Of a stretch of 64,000 nucleotides of DNA, positions 52,942 to 63,955 are shown piece by piece. This DNA is from Notospermus geniculatus (taxonomy: Eukaryota > Nemertea > Pilidiophora > Heteronemertea > Lineidae), in assembly GCA_002633025.1 (NCBI GenBank), contig NMRB01000624.1:47892-111891 (forward strand), written 5' to 3'. Each line of letters begins with the position of its first letter. Position 1 is the stretch's first letter. Under the pieces are notes generated by a model. The model was not told the origin of the DNA. It saw only the letters and a program-made list of their open reading frames with translations, and searched no databases. A program made the translations under genes and the position numbers.

Positions 52942-53630
52942 CAGACCTGCCAACCCCTAAATACCCCTCTCAGTATTTTGCCCCTGAATTTCAGGGTTTT
53001 TCAGTATTTTTGAGGGGTCTCTCAGTAACGCTTTGATCACTAATAGCAACGTTTTCCAGCACTTTCACTGTACTCCCAACTGCTGTCTGTGAAGTGTAAC
53101 CAAGCCAATCATCAACTGCAAAACATCATCATGATGGCTTTCACAAAGCACCTTCCATTCATCACAATATTCTTGCTGATAGGTCTGCTGCCTTCTTTTC
53201 TTCTCAGTCCCATCTGTAGGTTTGTTACATGGCTCTCCCGCCAATAAGACATCTAAAATCATACCGCAAGTCCCATCTGTAGGTTTGTTACATGGCTCTC
53301 CCGCCAATAAGACATCTAAAATCATACCGCAAACTCATGAACTGTCAAAAACAGCTGTTGTTTCAGCATGAGAAGCAAGAAGGTAGTCTTGCACACAGCA
53401 GAAGTACATACACGTGGGCATGCTTGAAATGCAGATGAATGCACAGATTCTGCAATGCATGTGAACAGTCTGATGCTGTGATTTGTGCGAGACTCGTGTT
53501 GGTGAAAAAATTAACCCTTGTATTTGAAAATCGGACTTTTTGATGGTTCGTCCGTAACATCGTAACAAAATGCGATTTTCGGTGGAATTCCGTACTAAAT
53601 ACGGAAATCCGTAACGGGTTGGCAGGTCTG
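52942..53630. mobile_element. Nested element with CAGACCTGCCAACCC ends
   Basis: 689 bp with perfect 15-bp inverted ends CAGACCTGCCAACCC / GGGTTGGCAGGTCTG and a 6-bp flank AATTGC on both sides (52936-52941, 53631-53636). Holds a 63-bp tandem duplication (53207-53332) inside a minus-strand open frame (53065-53325) of unknown nature (MILDVLLAGEPCNKPTDGT repeated twice). Confidence 0.85.
53207..53332. repeat. 63-bp tandem duplication
   Basis: Two identical units starting gtcccatctgtaggtttg. The period is a multiple of three, so the minus-strand frame stays open across both. Confidence 0.92.
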
Positions 53631-54132
53631 AATTGCTCGTTTTTACAAACTCTCTTGAGGAACAGATGGATAAAAAATTACATAAGCTTGAGTGCTAAAG
53701 GGTTAAAGCCAATGAGTCAAACAACTGTTTACATCATAAATATATCATATATTTATGTTTACATGTATGCCCAAAAGGTTCATTTTCAGGGTGTGGTTGA
53801 GGCAGGGAAATTAACATGGCAAAATTGAGAGTTTGCTTTGTTGATGTTTGATGTACATCAATTGGGACAGACGGACAGAAAGAGTTTGTCCTTACCTGAA
53901 GAAAACTACACGGCGTCCCAACACTCACATCCAATGAGACATTCCCTAACACTAACTTTGTCCTGCCAGACTTATGAATCTGTAATTTACCGATGTAACC
54001 TTCGCTAAATTTCGACAACGCAAATCCCTCTGGTTTTGAAGTTTCACCCTAAAAAAACAAAAATGTAGAAACGAGTTAGATGCTGTGGCTCAGCAATCAT
54101 AGCATCCTAACATCATTAGGGGAGCATGTTAA

Positions 54133-54422
54133 CCCAATACAGCCACCTATTTTTCTGCACTTTCCATCATAACTTTCACCGCTCTGAACCGCCATGAAAT
54201 GCTGCTGCATTAAGTTGAATAGAGAACAGTGCAATGAGTCAAGGCGGTTTTTGGCGGTATCAGCGTCTGGAGTCATGGCAGATTGTGGCGCTGCCGGCAG
54301 TACATGTAATTGGTGATTTTGATTTCTACATTAGACGTGATAGGGATTCTTGTCAAAAAGTGGGCGTGGTCTTCTAGGCAGCTCACGGCAGCACGGTTTA
54401 GGGCAGCATGGGCTCTATTGGG
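54133..54422. mobile_element. piggyBac-like MITE, proximal copy
   Basis: 290 bp, ends CCCAATACAGCC and GGGCTCTATTGGG, TTAA at 54129 and 54423. Also present in the distal copy at 58378-58652, so it is older than the split between the copies. Confidence 0.85.
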
Positions 54423-54834
54423 TTAATGGGGAGAAAGGTCAGTTTCAATGTGGCAAGTAATCAGGCTTCACCAGCAGAAGAAAGAAGAGCAGCAAATATG
54501 AACCACTAATATGAAACTCTCGCAAACAAACCTGTTTCTTTCCTTGATCAGGCTTTGTGTCCTCTTCTCCATATGACGCTGGCACACCTGGAAGGCAGTC
54601 GGGAAGCTGGACGAACAATAATTCACCCTTCTCTGTTTTCTTCTGATCTGTGAAGAGTTCCTCTGGTGACATGGTCTCTGACTTCATTGCTTGGACCATC
54701 GGTTTGGGCACAACCTTTTTATGCTGTGCTTCTAATAAATCAACTGTATCCATGGGTTCCTCTTTTATAACTAGAAAAGAAGTTATCCACAGATGATTCC
54801 CAAGTTCACTAATGTTCCATGATAATACAGGATA

Positions 54835-55052
54835 TTCCTCTAAAAGAGTGCAGCACCTGACGGGACAGTGTCCAAGACGTCCCGCACGTCATTCATGATG
54901 TTTTGAGGCGAGACGAAAAAAAATCAGATTGTTTCACGACGTCATGATCGCTGAAACAACCGGATTTTTTTTAGAGTCACGTCGTGCGTTCAGAAATGAC
55001 GTGCGGGACGTTATGACGCTGTCCCGTCAGGTGCTGCGCTCTTTTAGAGGAA
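54835..55052. mobile_element. Foldback MITE specific to proximal POLR3D copy
   Basis: 218 bp, arms TTCCTCTAAAAGAGTGCAGC / GCTGCGCTCTTTTAGAGGAA with TA at both sides. Contains repeated gacgt motifs. Absent from the corresponding intron at about 59050. Confidence 0.82.
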
Positions 55053-55611
55053 TAGAGTCTATTACAATACATATTGACAAGCACTTCTTGAACAAGGAGG
55101 TGACAGGCGCCGATGTTTCCGCTGCGCCACTCTGACAGCCCCGAGTAGATTACATATATCCACACAGATGTCTGCACTTATTTCTAGAAGACTAATTTCT
55201 AGAAAATTGATAAGGCTTCTTGAAAATGATTCTGTTGAAAGTGTTAATTTCCTCATCTTTTTTTCAACAGAGCTTATTACACCAACCTGGTTTTTTCTCT
55301 TCTTTGATTTCTTTTTCTGATTTAACAACAGCACCTTCACATAACATAGAAAGGGGCAGCTTGATTGGCTTCAAATCATTATCATCGGCTTCACCACCAA
55401 AGTCTATGAACTAGAAAACAATATTGTCATCAGTCCAAAGTAGATGTCATACATACATGTAATGTACAAGCAGCTGCAGAATAAATGGAGTCCTCGCCAA
55501 TAACGTCTTCCAATACTGGCCGTGCAATCAACGAGTCATGTACATTTCGCGGGCCCGGAATCTACATCGTACTTACATCATCACGAAGTAAATTATCAAG
55601 AACACTGTCAN

Positions 55612-56910
55612 ATGGGGATGGGAAAAACCGGTAATATCAAATGCTCGATTTTGCAAAGCACTAAGGCACCTGGGCGTAGTGTCGCAAGTGAAGCAAAATG
55701 CGGAATGCGACGGCACTGCGGAGGAGTTTGGTCATGTTTTGGACGTAGGACTACTTCCCATATCATGCTGACAAGTTCATGTCATCCTAGAATGAATCAT
55801 TAATTAATATCTTTTCTATGTTTATCAACTTAACTAGATGTTAGCTTTTCTTTCCAAGATGTTAAACTTGAGCCGTGTAGCAACATATAGGCACCACTTC
55901 TGCATTCCATTCACAACCATATCAACCCAGTAGAAAAACATGACAAAGTGACCAAGAAGGGTCAACACTTGCAATTTTGCCCACTTGATGATCTCTGCTG
56001 CACCCAGTCACTAACTTATTCTTAGACCTAGTTTATATCATGTAATATACAGTACGGTAAGCACCTGTTTATTTACTTTTGTACAAAATATTTTACTAGC
56101 ACAACTTGAACATCTCTAAGTATTGCTTTTCACTTTGTTATTGTGCATATTTCTATTTTGTATATTTCATGAGAATTTCCTACCCCGTGTTATGGCTTTT
56201 AACTTAAATTTTAAATGTATAAACATTCAAATTATTGTCGTGAAAATCTGTATCCAATGGATCAAAATAAAGATTTCAAAATTGATAAGTGTATCTATAC
56301 TACTAAATCTATAGAGTTCCAAGGAAATCATGGCCACCTTGCATGTTGCCACTGTGAAACTTTGCATAAACTTTCACTACGATTCTATACACAAAATGAC
56401 CAATTCTCAGTCCAAACATTTGCCGAGAAGGTGAACTTTGAAGCAATTTTTGTCAGGAATTTGTGTCCATGTGAAACTCACGGAAATTGCCGGAGCTTGC
56501 CAAACCTTTCAATCAGCGTCACAATGCCAAGAGATGACCCAGATTCATGGTAGGCCTATGTTGACATCAATCTTAGTGTAGACCTGTTTATCAGCCTGTG
56601 GTAGGTCACTGGCACAGCATGATACTGCGACCTTGGAGGAATTATCTGACACTGTCTTCTTTCTGAAGAGGGTGGGCCTATACAATAGCGCACTCTGCGC
56701 TTATAACATCATCCCGGTAGCTCATCTGTCGTCCAACTTCACAGTGGCTTATTGCGTGAATGATAGGGAAATACGCAGCCTCTCTGTGATCGCGCGGGCC
56801 CGCCGAAAATCAAAATCACTCCCTATTCCCGCTTTTTTAGGAACGCACATGGGGTAATGTTGAGCCAGGGAGTGACCCCCGGGCATGCCGGGCCCACGGG
56901 TAAATATACT
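55612..56910. repeat. Intergenic module, copy C
   Basis: Starts at the N (55611). Nearly identical to 33008-34275 and contiguous with the POLR3D 3' flank. AATAAA at 56266-56271. Confidence 0.88.
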
Positions 56911-56977
56911 AGTACAGTTTATTTCTTTCATAACAATATGACAAATCCAATAGCTGAGTCCGCACTTTACACGTTCC

Positions 56978-57421
56978 GCACACATCGGTTACGAAAAGTC
57001 ATTGCGGCAACAAGTGGCACAATCCAGTCTTCAATCTGGAGCGCGCATATCGGAGAGGCAATGCGACTGAATGCTACACGGAAATTGTCGATGTCTTCCG
57101 ATCGGACCACTTGGGAGTCATGTAATAAACATTCACGTGACCAGGACGAGGTGTGCTCCACAAACGAGGAAATTCATTGTCAGCATGCCGACATCAGAAG
57201 CAACTGAAGACAACTAGAAGCAACTGTTGGCAACGAGTAGAACATGAGCAACTTGCTGGAACTAGCGGCAACGGTCGGCAATAGCATTGCCGGTGCGCGC
57301 ACATTGGTCTGTTTAAGCATCTGATCAGTTGCTGCTGGTTCCAGGTAGTCGCCAACCGTTGCCAGAAACGCCATTGCCAGTAGTTGCTTCCAGTCGCAAG
57401 GCCGATGTACGCTAGGCTTTA
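56978..57421 (-). mobile_element. TAA-type MITE remnant, distal copy
   Basis: Twin of 51880-52324, ending gtacgctaggct then tta. The other end is missing as well, so the truncation predates the split of the copies. Confidence 0.75.
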
Positions 57422-57620
57422 TAATGCTTTCCAGGTATATACATGAAAAGTACAAACACACAATAAAGTAAACGGCTTATCTGTTGGTTTGATGCATCAG
57501 TCACTTTAATAGAAGATGTCACGTGCTATTGTATTGAAAAGATTTTACACACAAGCTAATTCATTAAAACGTAATCACCATTTCTCCTAAGTCCAGACTA
57601 GAATATCTCTCAAATAAGCA

Positions 57621-57755
57621 TCATCTTCCTGGGTCAGCAGTGAGCTGGAGTAACGTTTCAAAGTCCGGGGTGCAAATGACACGATGGCGGACCTGTCCCA
57701 GGACAGTCATATCACCTTCTCTGTCTTCCTCGCGTACACGGACAGACACCAGTTC
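57621..57755 (-). CDS. POLR3D: POLR3D exon 8 with stop
   Basis: 135 nt: ELVSVRVREEDREGDMTVLG, then QVRHRVICTPDFETLLQLTA and stop tga. Matches the human end MTVLGHVKHKLVCSPDFESLL. Confidence 0.96.
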   Translation of the reverse strand, partial: ELVSVRVREEDREGDMTVLGQVRHRVICTPDFETLLQLTADPGR

Positions 57756-60700
57756 CTGCAACAGAGAACAGCAATTGGGGTCAGTTCACAGCTGAAACAA
57801 ATCATGACTCTACTATGCCAGGTGTGGCACAGATGGTGGAGAGGGGATTGAAAGCCAATGAGTCAAACACTTATTTACATGTATGCCCAAACAGTTCGGG
57901 CTGATTTTGCAAAGGGTGTTTAAGACTTGGACGCGTGTAACTTCGTCAAATGCGTGGTGGAAGTTTGTGCATTTATTGAAGTTACACGCGTCTAAGTCTT
58001 AAACACCCTTTATGAAATCGGCCCTTCATGTTCAGGGTAGTAGTTGAGACAGGGAAATTAACATAGCAAAATTGAGAGCTTGCTTTATTCATGTTTGATG
58101 TAAATCAGTTGGGACAGACGGATAGAGAGAGTTTGTCCTTACCTGAAGAAAACTACACGGCGTCCCAACACTCACATCCAATGAGACATTCCCTAACACT
58201 AACTTTGTCCTGCCAGACTTATGAATCTGTAATTTACCAATGTAACCTTCGCTAAATTTCGACAATGCAAATCCCTCTGGTTTTGACGTTTCACCCTGGA
58301 AAAAAAACAGAAATGTAGGAACGAGTTAGATGCTGTGCAATCATTGCATCCTGACATCATTAAAAGGAGCATGTTAACCCAATAAAGCCGCCTACTTTTT
58401 TTGCACTTTCCATCATAACTTTCACCACTCTGAACCGCCATGAAATGTTGCTGCATTAAGTTGAATAGAGAACAGTGTAATGAGTCATGGCGGTATCGGC
58501 GTCTGGAGACATGGCAGATTGCGGCAGTGCCGGCAGTAATTGGTGATTTTGATTTCTACATTAGATGTGATAGGGATTTTTGTCGAAAAGTGGGCGTGGT
58601 CTTCTAGGCAGCTCACAACAGCGCAGTTTAGGGCGGCAAGGGCTCTATTGGGTTAATGGCGAAAGGTCAGTTTCAATGTGGCAAGTAATGAGGCTTCAGC
58701 TGCCGAAGAAAGAAGAGCAGCAAAAAGAAAGACCACTAATATGAAACTCTCGCAAACAAACCTGTTTCTTTCCTTGATCAGGCTTTGTGTCCTCTTCTCC
58801 ATATGACGCTGGCACACCTGGAAGGCAGTCGGGAAGCTGGACGAACAATAATTCACCCTTCTCTGTTTTCTGCTGACCTGTGAAGAGTTCCTCGGGTGAC
58901 ATGGTCTCCGACTTCATTGCTTGGACCATCGGTTTGGCCACAACCTTCTTATGCTGTGCTTCTAATAAATCAACTGTATCCATAGGTTCCTCTTTTATAA
59001 CTAGAAAAGAAGTTATCCATAGATGATTTTCAAGTTTCACTAATGTTGCATGATAATCACAAACATATTGACAAGCATTCCTTGAACAAGGGTAGGTCAT
59101 ACCAATATCATTCGGAATACTGCAACATCTTTGACAAAAGTTGCCAAATGCAATCTAATTTGATAACTTAACCCTTTCACTGTGGATTCTGCCCCTACGG
59201 CAGCACTGGTTAGGCAAAAAAAGTTCTGTTTCTGGTTTCATGATCAGAAGAAAACTGATGCGGTGATGCGTTTTTAAACTGTTTTTACAGAAGTAGTTTA
59301 TTTCATAAAATGTATTGTATTTCTCTGTTGGAGGCCTTTCAACGTTTGAAGTTGACACTGCTATTGTCAATCGGTCACTATTGTGGAAGTAGATACGGTA
59401 GCCTAGATCTGATAAAGCAATTCTGTACCGATCATTTTCAGCGTCGCTTGTTGTAACTTATTTTGTTCACACCAGATGGCGTGGGGGTCTAAGAAATAGC
59501 AAATTTTGTTCAAAATGAAGAATTAAAATCTCTTTACGAGCACGGGTTAGAGCTGACGCGTGCGGTAACCAGAAACAGAACATTTATTTTTTTGGCCTTA
59601 TCAAACTTACAACAAATGGCAGAACTATTTGCTGATACATGTAAGCTCTATTTGCAGATGACATGGAGTTAAAAAATATTGAATCCAAGCTGAACGCCAA
59701 AGACGGCATTATTAGCTCTATAGACATCGGGTGAATTAAATGTACTGCAGGAGGAAACTGGAGTGCCCAGAGAAAACGTGAGTTGTCAGAGAGTCACCCC
59801 TCTCTATCACATGAGTACTGCAGTCCAAAAAGGAATCGAACCCAGAACCTCAGAGGTGACAGGCGCCGATGTTTCCATTGCGCCACTCTGACAGCCCCGA
59901 GTACATTTAATCCACACAGATGTCTACACTTATTTCTAGAAGACTACTGTAAAACGGGAAATTTTCGCGGACGTTTTAATTTTGCGGTCCTATCACATCC
60001 GCAAATTTAATACGCGTAAAATTTTTTTCCATTCAACATTGTCGGCACAACCGCAAAAATAAGACACAATGCTAGTACTTGCCAATAAATCGCGCTGAAA
60101 CTTGCAACTCGGTAAACTCCACATTCAGAATAGTGTTCTGATCATCCTATACTCGCGTTGAAGATGAGCCGGCCGTCATCATTAGCGGCGAATACTTATG
60201 GTCCCAAACCAGACACAACAAAGCCACGTGGTCAGTCTCCAGTCAAAACAAGAGCACATGGAACTTCGGGGCTCTTGAAACTGCTTGTATTTATGACATG
60301 TATGAATGAAACTGCTCCCCATAGAGGATGATGGTGGCCTGAATGCCGGGAAATCACGTCTACGGCTCTTTGAATTTGTTGCAATGCATTTTAATTTTGC
60401 GGTTTTTGCGGCGCCGAGCTGTCCGCAAATTATAAAGGTGCAAAATATTATTCTGGGGCAGAAATACTGAGGGTCCGCGAAAAAAACCATCCGCAAAAAT
60501 TTCCCGTTTTACAGTAATTTCTAGAAAATTGATAAGGCTTCTTGAAAATGATTCCGCAGTGAAAGTGTTAATGTCCTCATCTTTTTTCAACACAGCTACT
60601 ACACCAACCTGGTTTTTTCTCTTCTTTGATTTCTTTTTCTGATTTAACAACAGCACCTTCACATAACATCGAAAGGGGTAGCTTGATTGGCTTCAAATCA

Positions 60701-62713
60701 TTATCATCGGCTTCACCACCAAAGTCTATGAACTAGAAAACAATATTGTCATCAGTCCAAAGTAGATGTCATACATACATGTAATGTACAAGCAGCTGCA
60801 GAATAAATGGAGTCCTCGCCAATAACGTCTTCCAATACTGGCCGTGCAATCTAACGAGTCATGTACATTTCGCGGGCCCGGAATCTACATCGTACTTACA
60901 TCATCACGAAGTAAATTATCAAGAACACTGTCATCCCTTTCTCGCTTGATGGCTCCAGCAGCAGCTGCAGCAGCCTTTCCAGCTCGTCCTCTGCCTCCCC
61001 CTCCGCGACCACCACCTCCAGAATATGAAACATCTGAAATTCATAAGTAAGAGATAATAATCTCTAACATCGACGATCAAACTTACATGGAAAAACGAGA
61101 GTAAAAATTGGCATGTTCATTAAATCTGTTTGTGAGATTTTATTTTGTGTCCAACTGGAAAGGACGAACTGGGAAAACACTGAGCAAAAAACCTGAAAAT
61201 ATAATGTGGAGGCATTCACATTCGCAGCAAACTTTCATGAGTCACTTCATGAGAGAAGGATTGGAAGTATAAGGGCCGAATTTACAAAGGGTGTTCAGCT
61301 TCAACAAGTGTGTAAATTCATATTTTGCTGCCTGTACGCTGCTTTTGGCAGTGTTTACCCGCCCGATAATCACCTATAGTTAACTTCCCTATATCTACAT
61401 GTACATGTAACTCCAGGAGGACACTCAACAGTTTTCCTCATTTTTTTCAAGAATTGAGATGGACTCTTACCAATTCCTGAGACTTTTGACTGGGTCTGCT
61501 GAGTCGGACCATCCTCAAATATTGAATGCGATTGAATGGTTTCTGGCTTCCCTCTTCCTCTTCCACGACCTCTTTCCTTCTTCCCACGTTCATTACTACG
61601 CTCTCTTTTGGGTTTCCGCTCTGAACTAATGTCTGGTTTTACACTGGAAGTAACATATTATAAGAGGCAATGACAAGCATTGGATACTGGTAACAGGTGC
61701 GGATCCAGGATTTTTGGCAGAAGGGGGTCAGGGCCACCGAGGGCAATCTGATCGTTGCAGGCGGGGCGACGGCCGGGGGTATGGGAGGCCTCCCCAAGAA
61801 AATTCTGAAATCTAGAATGCTGTCATCTTAGTATCAAAACAGAAGCTTTATATATACTTGCAGGTTTTTTGCTTATTGTCGTAAATTATTGAAAAAAAAT
61901 TGGTGGTGACAAGCAGGGGGTCACGACCCCCCCAAACCCCCTCTGGATCCACACATTGGGTAATTAAGAGTTAAGATTTTAAAAAGAATTTGACGTGTTT
62001 GACATGCTTTGAAACTTCCCCAAATAAATTTAACAAAGTGACTCACTCTTCTTTTTTTTCTCTCCGAGCAGGAATGTTTGGCACAAAGGTTTTCTTTGGG
62101 ATGCCACCAAGAGTTAGATCTCTAGGGGCTCTAATCGACGGCAATCTGCAAGAGGGGATGGAGTGATGGGATATATGGCAATAGACAATATATTGACAGT
62201 GTTATCATCAAATGCAGTTTTACCGGCGTACAGTACAATAAAAGTTCTTAGAATAGAAATGACAGGGCTTTTCAGTTGGGATACAAAAACCATCAGTGAA
62301 ACTGAAGGTGCAGGATATGCCATAACTGTGTAGTGATACCTCACCAAAACTGTTTAGACACCTGGAAAGATTCTGACGTCGCGCCTGCATTGCAAATCAC
62401 GCCACAGCGGTTTGACTGAAAACCTGCACGGGAATGGCCCATTTTGACTAGTTTTTTCTTGTGGGTGATACAGGATTTTTGACAGGAATCCTGAAATCAC
62501 GCTGCTCAGCAGAAGCCCTGAATGATGATTGCTGAACATTAATTACATGTACCTCCCCATCAGTGCATTGATTTTTAGATCCTGATGGCTGAAATGTGTA
62601 TTTGTTCCTTACCTAGCTCCTTTGCCAGCTGGTGCCCCACGCCTTCCCATCAGACCACGGGAAAGATTAGGATTAGGTGTGGGTGTAGAGTCAGAGGTAG
62701 GTTTATCAGACAT
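57621..62713 (-). CDS. POLR3D: POLR3D, RNA polymerase III subunit RPC4 (complete)
   Basis: Eight minus-strand coding exons: 62613-62713, 62047-62145, 61471-61643, 60900-61033, 60609-60732, 58762-59000, 58143-58295, 57621-57755. All have GT-AG borders and matching phases. Together 1158 nt, 385 residues plus stop; human POLR3D has 398. Exon 1 starts MSDKPTSDST and ends GLMGRRGAPAGKGA. Exon 2 has LPSIRAPRDLTLGGIPKKTF, matching the conserved RDLTLGG-KKTF(T/V)PNI block. Exon 3 has RGRGRGRGKPETIQSHSIFE. Exon 7 has FSEGYIGKLQIHKSGRTKLV, then LGNVSLDVSVGTPCSFLQ. Exon 8 ends MTVLGQVRHRVICTPDFETL. RPC4 pairs with RPC5 on Pol III and takes part in initiation, termination and reinitiation of tRNA and 5S transcription in the nucleus. 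The gene converges on ABCA5. Confidence 0.96.
57898..58024. mobile_element. Foldback MITE specific to distal POLR3D copy
   Basis: 127 bp, ends GGGCTGATTTTGCAAAGGGT / CCCTTTATGAAATCGGCCC, TTC at 57895-57897 and 58025-58027. The proximal copy has the empty site (ggTTCattttcag, about 53780). A half copy with gggccgaatttacaaagggtg lies at 61272. Confidence 0.9.
58143..58295 (-). CDS. POLR3D: POLR3D exon 7
   Basis: 153 nt, phase 0: FSEGYIGKLQIHKSGRTKLV, then LGNVSLDVSVGTPCSFLQ, the C-terminal RPC4 domain that dimerises with RPC5. Confidence 0.96.
58378..58652. mobile_element. piggyBac-like MITE, distal copy
   Basis: Counterpart of 54133-54422; TTAA at 58374 and 58653, ends CCCAATAAAGCC / GGGCTCTATTGGG. 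Confidence 0.85.
58762..59000 (-). CDS. POLR3D: POLR3D exon 6
   Basis: 239 nt: VIKEEPMDTVDLLEAQHKKV, then EKGELLFVQLPDCLPGVPAS. The block ELLFVQLPD-LPG is a family hallmark (human EELLFLQLPDTLPGQP). KEEP is a candidate sumoylation-type motif. Confidence 0.95.
59690..59910 (-). repeat. tRNA-derived SINE
   Basis: On the minus strand: agtggcgcaatggaaacatc (A box), gaggttctgggttcgattcc (B box), then gggtgactctctgacaactc, ccagtttcctcctgcagtac, gtctatagagctaataatgc. The proximal copy keeps only the head fragment (55098-55150). Confidence 0.8.
59947..60514. mobile_element. TA-flanked MITE with precise empty site
   Basis: 568 bp, ends CTGTAAAACGGGAAATTTTC / AAAATTTCCCGTTTTACAG, TA on both sides. 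The proximal POLR3D copy reads agaagacTAatttctag (about 55187-55203), the exact empty site. Confidence 0.93.
60609..60732 (-). CDS. POLR3D: POLR3D exon 5
   Basis: 124 nt: FIDFGGEADDNDLKPIKLPL, then KSEKEIKEEKKPG. The (M/I)-x-(V/K)-x-LPL part matches MPVQLPL of human POLR3D. Confidence 0.88.
60900..61033 (-). CDS. POLR3D: POLR3D exon 4
   Basis: 134 nt: SGGGGRGGGGRGRAGKAAAA, then IKRERDDSVLDNLLRDD. The Gly/Ala-rich first half is low complexity. The second half corresponds to the region before the DDFLDDP motif in human. Confidence 0.9.
61471..61643 (-). CDS. POLR3D: POLR3D exon 3
   Basis: 173 nt: a basic KPKRERSNERGKKERGRGRG tract, then ETIQSHSIFEDGP, matching EVIQSHSIFEQGP of vertebrates. 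Confidence 0.95.
62047..62145 (-). CDS. POLR3D: POLR3D exon 2
   Basis: 99 nt with the most conserved N-terminal block of RPC4, DLTLGGIPKKTFVPNIPAR. Acceptor ttgcag, donor gtgagt. Confidence 0.95.
62613..62713 (-). CDS. POLR3D: POLR3D exon 1 with start codon
   Basis: ATG at 62711-62713 (minus strand). Encodes MSDKPTSDSTPTPNPNLSRG, then LMGRRGAPAGKGA; donor gtaagg. The G-R-R-(G/P)-AP motif matches the N-terminus of RPC4 proteins. Confidence 0.93.
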
Positions 62714-63293
62714 GGTTTTCTTTAGCTATAAATTTTTTTAAAACCAACCATATTGTGTATTGCATTTCTGAAATTTAAAAGCAGTAGGCTGTTATTTATA
62801 TGATAGCTCCGTCAGAATCTCAGTTTAGAATTCCCGATCAGAAGTGACGTTACTGCACCATGTGCACCCAAGGCCAAACACATCAGTCACAGCACACAAC
62901 ATTAAATGGAAATCAGTTCGAGAAAGTTCAAAAATTGTAAACGTTTCCAACTTTGGCAATGTTTCTTTTTTTGGAAGCGATTTTCGATTCCAATATCGGG
63001 AACGTTTCGGAATTTGGAAGCCCAGAGACTCGGCAGAGATTATGGCACAATCAAGCCTTTTGATGATGATAATTGATGATTATCGATGATTGCAGCCAAC
63101 TTATGCCAGCAATTCAGATTATACGCCGTGAAATACAAGGTCACAGGTGCTGCCATCTGTTAATGGAAAAAAACACTTCCCGATTTTTGATACTCATATC
63201 CCGAAGCACCCACGTTCATCTTGTGATCGACTGCCTTGCGCCACTCCTCCGTCACTGCCAGGAGTGTAGACTGGCAACTGTAACCAGGCCTGT

Positions 63294-63412
63294 AAGCCTA
63301 GGCCTAGGCTATGCCTTAGGCCTATAGCTAGGCTAGGCCTACTAGGCCTAGGCCTGTGTAGGCCTAGGGACCTTTGTCTCAGTGAAGTGTGCATGTGTGT
63401 AGGCCTAGGGAC
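63294..63412. repeat. AGGCCTAGGCCT simple repeat
   Basis: Degenerate run of taggcctaggc units, palindromic throughout. The same tag gcc tac/tat motif is scattered across the window. Confidence 0.85.
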
Positions 63413-63812
63413 CTGTGCTGTGTGGTCCCTGTCCTGTCGACCTGTGCTGTGTGAACTGTGATGTCATGTGTGGCCTAAAACTAATTTCGGACATGGCCGG
63501 ATGTTGCTTTTCGGGACCGTTTCATCCAGAGACCGCGAAATTTATGAAAAACTAGGACCTATTGACTATCGTTTACACAGTTTCAGAATGTGAATGATGA
63601 AACTCGATGAGAATACAGTAGTGTGAAAATGTTTTTTTACACACATTACAACATGCACAACAGTCATCATGGTCATCAGGTCATGCGGTTTGCCCATCCG
63701 ACGATCGGACGATCGCACTTATTAACGTTGTTTCGTTTCTCACCACGATGTGCAAATTCCCTAACGGCCGGATTGTCCATCATTTTAGACCCCTCCGACA
63801 ACGGGCCCCGCC

Positions 63813-63955
63813 ATTCGGAACGACCTGAGGCGAACTGCTTATCTATCCACTGGGCGGCGCTGCGAGTGTCTACGAAAATTGCCGAGCAGTTGCCTTCGGA
63901 AGTTCCGACATTCGGAACGACCTGAGGCGAACTGCTTATCTGCCACTGGACGGCA
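63813..63955. repeat. Direct repeat of about 45 bp
   Basis: cattcggaacgacctgaggc and following bases (cgaactgcttatct, ccactgg-cggc) occur at 63813-63859 and 63910-63955. Confidence 0.85.

Larger units (their letters stand above)
52743..53702. mobile_element. piggyBac-like MITE carrying a nested element
   Basis: Ends CCCTTTAGCACTC / GAGTGCTAAAGGG, TTAA at 52739 and 53703. The distal POLR3D copy lacks it (gattgaaagccaatgag near 57848). Without the nested 52942-53630 insert it is about 270 bp. Confidence 0.9.
51813..55610. repeat. Duplicated POLR3D 3' region, proximal copy
   Basis: Collinear with about 56916-60935, apart from insertions specific to each copy. It ends inside exon 4 at the N (55611). 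Confidence 0.88.
52511..55610 (-). pseudogene. POLR3D: POLR3D partial copy (exons 4-8), truncated by N
   Basis: Minus-strand exons, all open: 55577-55610 (3' part of exon 4), 55287-55410 (exon 5), 54532-54770 (exon 6), 53896-54048 (exon 7) and 52511-52645 (exon 8 with stop). The peptides are nearly those of the complete gene (e.g. VVPKPM against VVAKPM). The exon 7 acceptor is ttttttag here and ccag in the complete copy. Nothing upstream of exon 4 exists, because the contig ends. It is marked as a pseudogene only for being incomplete; an unmerged allele is the likeliest explanation. Confidence 0.82.
61034..62612. other. POLR3D introns with repeat fragments
   Basis: Apart from exons 2 and 3, holds a foldback half copy (61272-61330), a G-rich repeat fragment with ggatccaggatttttggcag (61700-61830) and ggatccacacattggg (61946). 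No further gene recognised. Confidence 0.5.
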
